Shown one piece after another: positions 46,077-58,487 of a DNA stretch of 64,000 nucleotides (the stretch's first letter is position 1; each line of letters opens with the position of its first letter). Under the pieces are notes generated by a model that ran no database searches, was not told the origin of the DNA, and worked only from the letters and a program-made list of their open reading frames with translations. The DNA is taken from the NCBI RefSeq assembly GCF_041296385.1, contig NC_091013.1, positions 34,012,001 through 34,076,000 of the forward strand, read 5' to 3'. The translations under genes were made by a program, and so were the position numbers. This stretch comes from Aphelocoma coerulescens. Lineage: Eukaryota; Chordata; Aves; Passeriformes; Corvidae.

Positions 46077-46313
46077 TCATAGAATCAATTAGGTTGGAAA
46101 ATACCTAAAATCACTGAGTCCAGCTGTTAATCTGGCATGGCCAAGTCTACCACTAAACCATGTCCCTAAGTGCCACACCTACGTATCTTATAAACACCTC
46201 CAGGGATAGTTATTCATCCACCTTCCTGGGCAATTCCAATGCTTGACCACCCTTTCAGTGAATAAAACAATCTTAATATTCAATCCAAACCTCCTTTGAT
46301 GCAACTGGATTGG
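46077..46313 (-). mobile_element. CR1 LINE 3' fragment, old
   Basis: Reverse-oriented: CATAGAATCAATTAGGTTGG at the left, then segments resembling CR1 such as CATGTCCCTAAGTGCCAC, ACACCTCCAGGGATAG and CCTGGGCAATTCCAATG. It is more diverged than the other copies. Confidence 0.8.
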
Positions 46314-48102
46314 GCAACACCAATCTAACAATACACCATTTAAAATGTCATCTTTACTTTTGGTTTTGTTTGAGTACAGAAGTCACTGAAGTGAGAACAT
46401 GAGTTTAGAAAGACACACACAGCCACGAGTACCTTTACCTTGTGAGAGCTGTGGTCTGTGTGATTTCCAGCCCAGTTCTCTGTGGAAGTAGCCCTGAGGT
46501 TTCAGGGAGCGCCAGCTGGCCTGGCTGCAGGAACCAGAGGCATTCACCCTTCACATCACACAGTTTGATCAGTGAATTCAATCTGATCTGTGAATCAGTG
46601 GACTGGATCAATCTGTGAGCTCAAACCTGTTTAGATACAGTTTCTTTCATACGCTTCTGGTAAAGGGCCAGGCACTGAATATTGAGGGTCCTCCCCTTTC
46701 AATCTTCAAGCTGAAGGAGACTGGGTAGAGATTTTACTGCTGTTTGCAGCTACTCTCTGGGGAGGCAGAGAAGAGAGGGACAGAATCTTCTGGAAAGCTC
46801 ACAGTGATTAGGACTGAAGGCAACAAACTTGTTGCAGCGCAGGAGAAAAAAATTAGGCAAGGTTTGTTTTTTAAAACAGTGAAGTGGCCAAGCACCAGAA
46901 CAGGCTGCCACAAAGGCTGCATCATCTCCTTCCTTGCATATAGCCAAAACTCCCTTGAGTACGGCCATGAGCAACCCAAGCTGCGGGGGCCTGCTGTGAG
47001 CAAAGGGCTGGACAAGACTACCTCCCAAGGTCTTTCCCATGAACATTTGGACCCCTCAGACAGATACTTTATACTGCAAAAGTCTCTTTAAAATCACCTT
47101 AATTGCTTTCTAGATCAGGTCATGGGGTTTTCTGTTGCTTTGGAGCTGAGTTTTTATTTTGTTTAAATGACAGACTACACTCCTAACTCATTAAGTCAGA
47201 GCAGAAGAAATAGCGATGAGTCTTATCATAAAAGCCAAAAATATACAGCAGACTAGGAAGGGGCTGCTTTTAATTCCTCAGTCCACCCTGACTTGCCACC
47301 TGCCTTGGGCTTCGACTGACCTTATCAAAAGCAGGCAAAAAGGGTCACCAGGAGATATTCAGCTAATTCCACATAAGTACAGGAAAGCAGCTATTGTGAT
47401 ATATCACATAAAGCATTTGTTACTAATACTTCTCTCTTTTTTTTTAGTGCAATAATAGTATATTTTGGAAGGGACACTACAGCAAACTGCTGACAGGTTT
47501 GTGAAGCTGGGCAACACTCTTAGTGGTGAAAGCCAGTCTTCGGTTGGCAGAGGTTTGTCTTCCCTTAGTGCAGCCCACACAGAGGAAGAATAGCACATTT
47601 TAGGCACCTGGACACCAGCTTCTTTGGTGATAGAGAGTAAAATACTGTTTGCTTTTGAAAATACACACAAAGAATATGGGAGGGAAAAAAAGGATTTCTT
47701 ATATTTAAAAGTCTAGATTTTTCTTCCCTACTTCCAAACTGAACTTTTTACCAGCTTGAGGACAAAGAAACAAAGTTAAAAAAAAAACTTGGCAAGAAGG
47801 ATGAAAGAAAGCCCTGTATGTATTTTCAAGGTGAAAGACTAATAACGATACACAGTGTTTATCACATAGATCACTTTTCTACTGGATGTTTGTGTGAATT
47901 AAGATACCACACTTGGAACGCTTTACTTTAAATAGCCTGAACACCAACAGATAAAGTATTTTTCCTATTACAGCATCAGCCTTTGAACCTCACAGTCCAC
48001 ACCTTCAAATTTCACAGTGATTTATGAGGAAGTTTCAACACTTGTACAAAATAATTCAAGCATTTTTTTCTGATCCAGAACTGAGCCAATAATGTTGCAT
48101 AC

Positions 48103-48119
48103 TAAAAAAAAAAAAAAAA
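48103..48119. repeat. poly(A) tract
   Basis: About 16 consecutive A on the plus strand, near but not at the end of the following CR1 copy. Confidence 0.7.
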
Positions 48120-48246
48120 GATCACATGTTACATACCACCTCCAGAAGCACTAGCAACTCACTCTCTCAACCATTTGCTTGCCATTCACTGTACTACCCT
48201 GTACAGAAGGGCAGAGGAACACCACTATACAATCCCTTGAGGAAGG

Positions 48247-48821
48247 GTTAAGTGTTTGCAGAGCTCCAGGCCTCTGATAGCATCTGCACTTCCCCTGTAC
48301 TCAGCCTTGGTGAGGCCACACCTCGAGTACTGTGTCCAGTTCTGGGCACCTCAATTCAAGAAGACTATTGAGGTGCTGGAGCAAGTCCAGAGAAGGGCAA
48401 TGGAGGTGGTGAAGGGTCTGGAACACACGTTCTGTGAGGAGCGGCTGAAGGAGCTGGGGATGTTCAGCCTGGAGAAGAGGAGGCTTAAGGGAGATGTTAT
48501 CACTCTCTACAACCACCTGAAAGGAGGCTGTAGCTGGTGGGGGTCGGCCTCTTCTCCCAGGCAACCAGCAGGACAAGAGGCAATGGCCTCAAGCTGTGCC
48601 GAGGAAGGTTCAAACTGGACATTAGGAGGAATTTGTTCATAGAAAGGTTGATTAGACATTGGAACAGACTTCCCAGGGAGGTGCTGGAGTCACCATCCCT
48701 GGAGGTGTTTAAGATAAAACTGCCACTCAGTGCCATGGTCTCTTGACAACGTGGTGTTTGGTCCTGAATTGGATTCAATCTCAGAGGTCTTTTCCAACCT
48801 AATTGTGATTCTGTGATTCTG
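48247..48821 (+). mobile_element. CR1 LINE, 3' end with end of ORF2
   Basis: Non-LTR retrotransposon fragment. Translation at 48256-48537 gives [32 protein letters not shown] and [14 protein letters not shown], the conserved C-terminal end of the CR1 reverse transcriptase. The element ends with the CR1 3' terminal repeat GTGATTCTGTGATTCTG. The coding part is open for 128 codons but then passes out of frame, and there is no 5' part, so it is a dead, truncated copy. The left edge is approximate. Confidence 0.93.
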
Positions 48822-51800
48822 TCTTGCACTCAGCATGGCCAATCTATTATCTACTTTCTCTATGGTGCAGTGTTGCCAGTGTGACATTCACCAGCTTGTC
48901 ACATCACTGCAGAAGATGCAAACTTGGAAAATGGGAAGCAGTTTATGTTCAGCAGTGTAAGCACATGACAAATCCTCACTACGTTTCAGTAAAAAAAAAA
49001 TTAAAACCAGCATTTTTCAACAGGGAAGGAAAGCAGAGGATGCCAATTCTTGAAGTCTGGAAGAAATTTTGAGGCTATCCAAACCCTAAAACTCTGAATA
49101 ATAGATTCAAGGTCATGCTTTGTCATTGCCTCAGGGCTATTTTAGATAAGGAAGTTAAAAGACAGTAAACAAGCGGGTAGTTCTTCCTCATTGTAGGCAG
49201 ACATAGCAGTATGCTATCAAGGGCATCTTCGTAGTAAGCATTTTATTCACTTTTAAAATAAGCCAAACTAAGCATAGTTTTGAATTTAAATAAACAGATT
49301 ACACAAAAAAGTTATTGGCACACTGTGCAGAACCAAATGTCAAATTAACTTGCTGGCTCTGTGCTGCCAGACATGTGTGCACTGTGCACTCATGCCTCAT
49401 CGCAAGCCTTTGGTTCCAAAGAACTCACAGGAGTGTAGGGATCTAGCTCTTTTTCATGTTGTGTCATGTTAGTGTGATTTACATACTTACATGTATAGCA
49501 AAATGGTAAAAAAAATTATGAACTACAGGGGCAGGCAGGTATGCTTTATTCTGTAATGCACATTCTTACTGATGGTGGGGTTAAAGAACAGGTTCAAGGC
49601 AGAAAAAGAGTGACTTAAAAATACAACTATCAAGAGATTTAAACAGAAGATTGCTTTGGCATTTCAAAAGCTAGTTTCTGAAGAACTATTAAGTTTCACA
49701 TACAGCTTTACATTTGCACAGGAGAGCTATAACCCCAGAATTTTTTTTTTCCAAATAATTTGGAAGGACAAGTAGACCATATTAGCAATAGGGCAACCAC
49801 AGAAATATGACCACAAATATGTGGCAAAATGATAGCTAGTAGGAAAAATTGCTCCTTGTATTCTCCCCTAGACCCTAAAATCCAGAAAAAAAAACCAAAA
49901 AAAGTTTAAAAGCATTGAAAAACCCCTAAACCCACAAAAAACACACATCCCAACCCAACAACAATCTGTCAAACAGCCTGAACTGACAGTTGGCCCCAGA
50001 AGAAGCTGCTGTCCTGTGGTAATCACATGTGGCCTCTGGTCCAAGCCCGGGACTATGAGTCAAGTCTCCTGAGCCAAATCCCAGCCTCAGTAATGACTCA
50101 GTGAAAGACCTTGGACAGGCCAGAGAAGACAATTTAAAGAGACAGTCTCAACTTAGAAATAAAATACCACAGTTATAAAGGGCACAGGTATTTGTCAGAG
50201 ATTACAGTCTGCAACTAATCTCAACTCAGGTGTTGGCAAGTTTAGTTACCACATAACCATTGTTTCATGCAACACAGATTTAACAAAGCATTTGCTGTTA
50301 AATACTTTATAAATGACATTTTTAAATCTCCTTTATACTTTTAAAAATATAAGTTTCCCTCCTTATTTATAAAACACAAGTAGTGAAAGCCATACATGTA
50401 CTAATACCACATATGTTCCTAGAGGCGTGAGCAGCAATGGGCCACCACAAAGACACCAACCTCTCTGCCCCACTGTGGCTCCCTTTCCTTCCCTCACACA
50501 GGAGTGACTCCCTAACAGAGTGCCAACTGCAACTGGTCCCAATCCCTTGCAGCAGCAGCAGAGCTGAAGCATTTCTTTCAATACAGACTTCTAAACCTGA
50601 TGAGTAAAACCCCAAACACTGAGATTCTTTCCCCCAGGCTCATCAGTGACCATGCTGGCAGGCACCAAGAAGAACTAACAGCAGGACCAGCAGGAGTTTT
50701 ATGGTGTATAACAGAAAGCTTTCTGTTTAATCCTTGTGTTCTGTTACTGCTTTTTCTCCCATTTGCATGTTAGAACACTCAGCAGATCTCAAACAGAAGG
50801 CCACAAGTTCCTCAGAGTCTGAAAAATATTACTGTCAAATCTTTTGTTACAAAAAGATTTAGAGTAATAGCACCTGGCTCAGGCACTAGCAAGAAATGAG
50901 CTTTCCAGTCTAAAAAAAAAAAAGAGCCCAGAAAATAATTATCCCCCCTCCTAAAGCTTCAGCAGAAGGAGTTATTAATCTGTCATTGCAAGGAGTCAGG
51001 CTTCAATCTGTAACCCAATTGAAACTCATTAAGCAGCAACAATCTCTTTGCTGATGCTGTCATTTAATTTTGAAGGTTTGACTTAAGGAGAGGAGGAAGG
51101 GGGAAGGGGCAGGAAATACATCCATCTTGGTACAGGTTTGGGTTCAGAGATCCCACAATAGCTACAAGGAGTGCAGCTAAGTCTGTTTTCTCACTAGGAA
51201 TATTTTGACATCCCAGCCTCAGGCCCTCACTCATTTGAAGAAAGTAATAGATATGTAGGGAGGCCTTCATCCTAAAAACCATTTCTGGCAACTTCTGATT
51301 AAGACAGGGGCCAAAACAAAGTCTTAGGAAGAAAAGAACAAGAAGAAATTTGAGCAAGGTGAACAAAATAAAACTTGTATCAGGAAAGTTCTCCTTGAGA
51401 CAACTGAAAACATTCCAATACTTCTCTCTTCCCAAAGATCTTTTTGCACCAAGCCCTTTCTAGTTACATAGCCTTCTACATGTAGAAGAGACAAAGGTTT
51501 CAAGCTGACAGAATTTTCAAGGAAAATAATTTTTTGCTGAGGCAAGCTCCATGTTCCGTAACTGTGGGCAGAAAACCAACCAGCACTTATAGATAAAATG
51601 GTTTGTGGCTTACAGGGAAATGCACTGACCCAAAAGACAGAAAGAGCAGCAAGATGATGACTCTGGCTTTCTGTGATCATTATGTCTGACCATAGAAGCC
51701 CTGTTATTACAACATCCAAACATATACAATCCAACAGAAGAGCTATCCTGTCACATAGGAGCAACCTGCCCCTTACAGACATCTCCCAAAGCAGAGCCAA

Positions 51801-53382
51801 CAAGCCACATGTTCCCCCTATTTCTCCTTTCTGGGTGACTGCTCTGAGCACAGGCACTTCATTGACCATGGCCTTCCCACAACCACATCACAATTCTTAA
51901 TCCCACTGTACAGCTGTTCTAACATCCATCCCACTATATGTGCTTTGAACCAAAAAAAAGCTGGCAAATGCTCCTCTAGGACCTTATGGACAGCTGTCCA
52001 GAGGAGCAAAGAAATCTACTATTACTTGTTTTCCTATGTAGTTTGAAATTTAAACAGTTGTTTTAGTACTAACTGCAGAAGCCAGCAAATGACTTCTGCC
52101 ATGGCCTGCAGTGCATGAGCAGTTTCATGACACTTCTGTCTTCCTGACTGGTTCACATGAGTTGGAGAGGAAGAAAGAATGCACTTTGAGCTGTAACAAA
52201 AAAGCCATCCAAAAGCTCAGCCTGCTTAGAAGCAGCACATTGTCCAGAGGTCCCACAGCTGCAATTCCCAACCTCCTACACAGCCTGTTACCACCTTCCT
52301 TCTTTCCTCCTAAATTGGCACAAGCTTTACCTTTTTCCATCTGAGCTCACCCTACAGTTCCTAGCCACTAACTTCTTCTGCTCCCACTGTACACTGATGC
52401 CTCCTTGCCTGCTCCCAACAGATCCCAGGTGCTGCTGCAGCCTGACATTTCTGCCATGCCTTACACCTTTTTTATCACCAGTGGTGGCAACATGGTGCCC
52501 AAGCAATCATATCCATTTCATCTCTTCTCTGCACTCCACCTCAACTCTAACTCCAGCATGACTCACTAGTGGCACAGAAGAGGATGGGAACCTATGATTT
52601 CATGTCTCCTCCAGGTCAAAGGTGTCAGATGAGTGCTAATAAAATCAGAGTTACTAGAGGTGAAGAGCAGCCACTTGCTGCTACTTAGAATAATGTGACC
52701 CACAGACATCCAGGGCTGCCACTGACACCACAGGGATTTGGTGCAAGACCCCTCAGCAGGACAGAAAAAGGTAGGGAGTAAAACTCCATTCCAAAGACTG
52801 ATCCCATGAGCTTCCTCTTAAACAAACCATTTCAAGTGCATAAAGCATATTTTTTTAATCTATGCTGCCTTTTGGCCATTCATTCCTCTCCCCTGCATAT
52901 TCTCTTGAACAAGATCAAGAACCTCAAGATCAAACATAAGAAATTCTCATGTTGAGACAGCAGGTTTTCTCACACAGTTTCAACACAACAGCTCTCAGCC
53001 CTATACTAAAATTTTGGGTTTGGACATGTGCAAAATAATCACTATAAAGCAATTCTTGCATCCCAAGGTAGATGAGCGTCCTGTCAGGAAGATACCAAGC
53101 CAGAAGAAGGATATTCATTTCACTTTTTTCATACCATAGCACTTTCAGGGCTGTTTCAGATAAGCCTCACCAAAATACCCTCCAAAATTCCCTAAGTTTT
53201 TCTTGTGACATGATTATATGAATTCAAAAATATCCATTTTCATCAATAAAACTATGTTTAACCAGTTCAATTGGAAAATTGCTTCAGTCAACTTTCTCTT
53301 TAGATAATTAACTGCACATGATAATTACAAAAACCTGTGAATTTATATATTTGCCACTAGAAGTATGAACAACTCCCACCTG

Positions 53383-53431
53383 ACATAAAACTAGAGGACA
53401 GGGAAAACTACAGCACATAAAACTAGAGGAC
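53383..53431 (+). repeat. 17-bp direct repeat
   Basis: ACATAAAACTAGAGGAC occurs at 53383-53399 and exactly again at 53415-53431, a 32-bp period. Confidence 0.85.
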
Positions 53432-56400
53432 TTGCACCCACACTCAAGAGGTAGCACAGAGAGTAGCAGGCCAGGAAACCAAGCACGGCTGCCCACCATG
53501 CACATCCTTCACCTTTTTTTGCATACATGAGTTTAAGTAATGTGCCACATCACTGATCAGATGTAACCTTCACAGTCTTTTCTTTCCACTTTTCCATTTA
53601 GATTTTTCAAGTAAAATACAGTATCAGCTAATTCTGGCTTCTATTCAATTTCACTTCTCTAAAGAGACTCTTTTCTTAGACTAAGAAAATGCATCACAGA
53701 ATAATACAAGAGCCAGTGACAGCAACATGTAATACCTTATAATGCATTTTACCCAGCCTGCAACGGCCATCCCAAACCACAGAAAAAGTACCTCATTTAA
53801 TAGCAACGTGCCTGTTAGGGCCCTGGTATCAGATAAGTAGTTGAAACTGACAGAAGAAAAAAAAAACAAACCACAAAACAATGGTATGTATAGATAAAAG
53901 GTTATTCCACCCTCCCCTAAGTGCTGAGACATTCTACATCCATCAACACTGCTCATGGAGAGAGCTACCTCAGAGAACATGCAACTGGATTTTTGTTTTT
54001 AAAAATTACGTGCTAGTACTACTGCTTTTGGAAAACATGGTTAAGAGATAGAAGACTAATTAGATACTTGGAGAAACTCCTCTTGAAACTTTAAAAAGTA
54101 CTTACTACAAGATTTTTTACCATGTGAATTTGCAGTTAAATGGCAGTGTATGTGCACTTACTAATATCCTCACAGCACAAAAGCTGGACCAGTAGCTAAC
54201 ACATAAAGACCCCAGATTTACTTCAGTGGAGGTAAAGTACCTAGGGCAACTCATTGCAAGCTTCTATTTTGCCTTCACCAAGCTTAGTTTTGGTACCAGC
54301 ACCCCGTATACCTTGACATTTAGGGAAGCCACTAGAAGTGGTGAATGGCTCTTGCCCAGAGCCAGCAAGTAACAGCTGTCATCTCTTCCTCTTTCAAGCA
54401 GCCAAGTGTTAAAATAAAGATAAGTCAGCCTCGGATTTCCCATTTCTCCCATTGCCACTCAAAGCACCAAGTCAGAAGAGAAATAACTTTTCCTTTCAGC
54501 CTTCTGCTTGAGGCTTCCAGTTCAACAGAACATTTTCAGCACATGACACTTTTTACACCTCAGAAGATATGTTTTAATATGTCTCAAAGTATTACAGTTG
54601 AGTTCACATACACCTCATAGGCAGACACTGAATCTCTTTTGTGGAATTCATGTTTAAAAAGCCACAGATGTGCAATAAATGAAGTTCATTTTTTTCAGAC
54701 ACAAAATCCCTGGTGCACTTGAAGAGAGTTCTGATTTAACAATTTGCCTTTTAAAAGCCATTAGCAGTTTGTAAGAGCTCCCACACATTTCTCTTTCAGG
54801 CTGTTCATCATGCTGGATGGGGGAAAAAGAAGAGTATGCAGCTGCAAACAAAACAAATTACAGTGTTGAAGAGTTAGTACAGACTTAAGTCTGACAAACA
54901 AATCTAAAAGTTCAAGCGCATATTCAAAATTTAAAGACCTATTAGGACAAAGCATCTGCAACTTGCAACTGTTATAACTTCAGAGGAAAAGAAATGACCA
55001 AAAATTTACTCAAGACTCCGGGGAAAAAAGAAAAAAAATAAAAGGAAAAATTACTTTTTTTTTGTACTTTAGATGTCTGCTGAATGTTACTTGCTAAAAC
55101 CTAAAAAACCTTTTGAGACCTAAAAGAAGCCACTTCCATGGGTTTAAAGACTGAAATGTTTTGGAAGAGTTTTAGAAAACTCCCAAACCACATAAAGAGC
55201 TTTTCCATTTCAGTTACCCAGCTTCTTACACAAAAGTAACTCAAAATGTTATCAACTATAGCACAGATTTCCTTGGTAAAATATGCCAATGTAATGACAA
55301 ATACTTCTAATTTGTGCATTACTTTCTACTGGCTAAGGCTTTGCAGAACAGAGGAAGTCAGATTATTTACTTAGACTGCCCAAAAACCAGAAGAACCAAC
55401 AGTTTCAACAACAGCCTCCAAGTCAAGCTAGCAAATTTACATTCATAATGCAAAGGATGAACACTTTCTACTGTGACAAGTAAGTCCAACTGGTGCGAAC
55501 CTGCTGATGATTAACAGTCCTAAAAATTGACTCCTGTGTATACAAAGACAAAAACAGAGCTCAAATCAGAAGTTTGGAATGAAAGAACCCCTATGTTCAC
55601 AGATGCTGCCTAAACAAGTTTATTCAGATTGTATTTCTCCAAGATTCCCCATGGCTTTTTACTGGAGACAAATACAAAAATTTGTCTTTATGGAGCAGGC
55701 TCAGCTGCTTTTTCCTAGTACATTAGCAGACCTTTATCTGCTGCTTTCACTGTTGCCATTTGTCTGAGATACAGGTTGCCCCTCTCATTCATCTCCTGTG
55801 TTCCCTCTGGAAAAGTCTAGGTCCCAGTGAGCCACTCAGCAACAAGAGGATAACCAGAACACACAGGCTGCAGCACAACCTGGACACTCCTAATACTCAT
55901 CCTCGTAAAATGGCAGCCTGAGCCTTGCCATAGTCCCCAGTGATCAGGAGCAAACCCAAGGTCTTGATGTGCTATACAAAGTATTCATTCTGCAAACTCC
56001 TTGAAAGTTTAATACAACAGGAGCATGGAGCCATGAAATTGATTACTGCTCTACCCATGAGAAATGGCGCTGCGAGCACACCCCTAACTTTAGAGTCTGG
56101 TGAGAACTCTGGCAAAAGCAAAAGGTGGTTTTTAAAAGAACTGCCCTCACTCTGAGGTTGCAGAGTATGAGGCTTATTAAATATTAAGGCCAGACAAATT
56201 GCAAAGATGTCAACAAGACTCAAGACTTTGCAATCCAATACTGACAGGCTGAGCAGTCACTGTGGTATCTTCATCTAATATTGCTGTAGATTTTGCAAAA
56301 GGCATGACTGCACAAAAAGTAACTTGATTTTTTTTCAGACAAGGAGTAAAAAATATTTCTGTCAGAACAACATTTCACAGTTCCAGTTTCTGAGGAAATG

Positions 56401-57052
56401 TCTCATAAAAGCAAGGCAAGTTCTGTCAAATAAAATTTATATAATTCTGCCTTGCTAGGACTATCTTCTAGTCCTATCCTCACTGATGCCTGTGATTTAA
56501 AATAAATTAACTGTAAAGGTTTAACTAGAGAGCTCTATAAAAGATTTTTAAAAGGAGATTTAAAAAAGAAAGTCAAGACTTCTTTAAAAAACAAACCAAA
56601 AAGTGGCAATAGTGAGAGCAGATATTTTAGCTGTTAAAAGAATCACTTACAATGCTAGGAAGAAAAATCCAAACAAAATTATGAGTATTTCCAAAGAGGC
56701 TTCTATCACAATTCTGCCATTGGTTATGAAAGAATAGAAACAGCTCTGTATACTTAGGCTTCCACATTTACCTTGATCAAAACTACAGCACTGACTCAAG
56801 GGACACCAGGAAACACATGGATGCTGGAGCAGGGATGGCACTGTGATCTAGCTCAGAGAGGGAGGAAAAGGGGGGGATGGCAAACTGACTGATAACAAAG
56901 CAAAGATAAAAACGCTTGCTCTCCACTCCCAGAATCAGCAGGCAGAACATGAGAACATTGCAGACAGCTCAAACATAAAACCCAGCCTCATTCCAACACA
57001 TGCCTTGGATTTGCTCTAAGATTAGCCTTGCTACACCTCACAGAAGGTTCTG

Positions 57053-57084
57053 TGCACTAGGATCATTTGTTTGATCCTAGTGCA
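57053..57084. repeat. perfect inverted repeat (13-bp arms, 6-nt loop)
   Basis: TGCACTAGGATCA, a six-base loop TTTGTT, then TGATCCTAGTGCA. The arms pair without mismatch and pairing stops beyond them. Confidence 0.85.
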
Positions 57085-58460
57085 GTTTGTTAAAAATTGT
57101 TAAGGATATAAGCAAGGTGGGTCTCTTCCAGGAGTGACAAAGCCTTAAAGCAAAACCATGCTCTCTGCAGAGTTAGATTCCTAACTTGAACCCATAGGCG
57201 CTACCAGGTAAGGCCAACAACCACAAGTCCCTTTTCACCAGGGGACATGACTTGGCATTCTTGAAGAAATAAGTATTTAGGGGTTTGGTTTAGAAGAGCA
57301 GTGGGCTTTCCAAGTTTCACTGATACATGAGAGCATATGTGGGAGCATAAGAAAAGAAAATCCCAATTGCAGGCATCAAGAAAGGAACAACTGAAAGATG
57401 CAGTGAATCCTTTAGATCTTGTTCCTTGCCACAATACCTCACCTGCAAGGTGAGGTCATAGCACTGCCCTGGAAACACATTGTAGGTTTTAATGTTCATG
57501 TGTACCTCGGGAGTAGCCATCACATTCCCAAAGAATAGGAGAAGGAAGGAAGAAAACTTTACAGAAACATGTTACATGATTACAGCTTGATATACACCAC
57601 ATTGAAACTCTCTTCCAGAAGCTGACAGACACCTCCAGGAGTAAAGCAGACCTTTCAAGTCAGCTGGTAATTTCAAGGTAATTTGCTATTTTGGATACAC
57701 TATCTCCAACAGTATCTAGGAACTGATCCTCACTGCTGCTAGAAACACAATACCCTTGAGTCCAAGATAAAGCACAAGTTAGACTAGTGCAGCTGAAGCA
57801 TGGGTGAGGCACAGTGGCACAAAGACAGTGATGCATTTTCTCAGAATGGACGGAAGCAGTGCGCAGGTTGATCTGGTACACTTTCAGAGTGCGAGTAGGA
57901 CAGTCATTATTTTTACAGTATTCAAAGACCTGGTGAAATATCCTAGGAGTCCACATGAACATGGGATATAGTAATATTGGACATTGTCATTCAGTTTTCT
58001 GTGACAGAAGTAGCACGGAAGCTGGTTGATGCACACATACTATACAGTCCAGTCCTTCAGTGTGATCTGTCAAAATCATCAAGTAGTAACATGAAAAAAA
58101 ATGTTATCTGTGACATGGCTATAGTAATACAAATCCAGCCTGACAGGTAACAGCTGGGCAACTGATGTCTACAGAAGTGCAAATATTCAATTAACAACAT
58201 CTATGAGCAATAATCACAGATGTCCTGATGTCAGGAAATGCAGTCACACCAATTCCTGTCAAACCAGGGAACACACGTACATTAGCAGAGAACTGCAAAA
58301 AAGCACACCACTGTGTGCTCAAATCCTAAGGATGGCAAGTGCATACAAAATAATTTCTCTGAAAATCTGAAGAAAACTGTATTCAAAATATTCACCTAGG
58401 TGTCTCATCTAATACTGTGTCTTCATCAAGGGAAAATCTTTTCTCTCTTGCTGGCTTGCT

Positions 58461-58487
58461 TCCTTTCCTCTCTCTCCCTCTCTCTCT
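58461..58487. repeat. CT-rich microsatellite
   Basis: Pyrimidine run of TC and CCTC units. Confidence 0.8.

Noticed and set aside
46744..47091. 115-codon plus-strand open frame with an overlapping minus-strand frame
   Set aside because: Neither frame has a recognisable domain; the composition is not distinctive.
48301..48829. Minus-strand open frames within the CR1 copy
   Set aside because: Antisense shadows of the CR1 ORF2 end, which is clearly recognised on the plus strand.
51324..51869. 181-codon open frame on the minus strand in intron 1
   Set aside because: No known motif and no splice or promoter context; a run this long can occur by chance in a 64-kb window.
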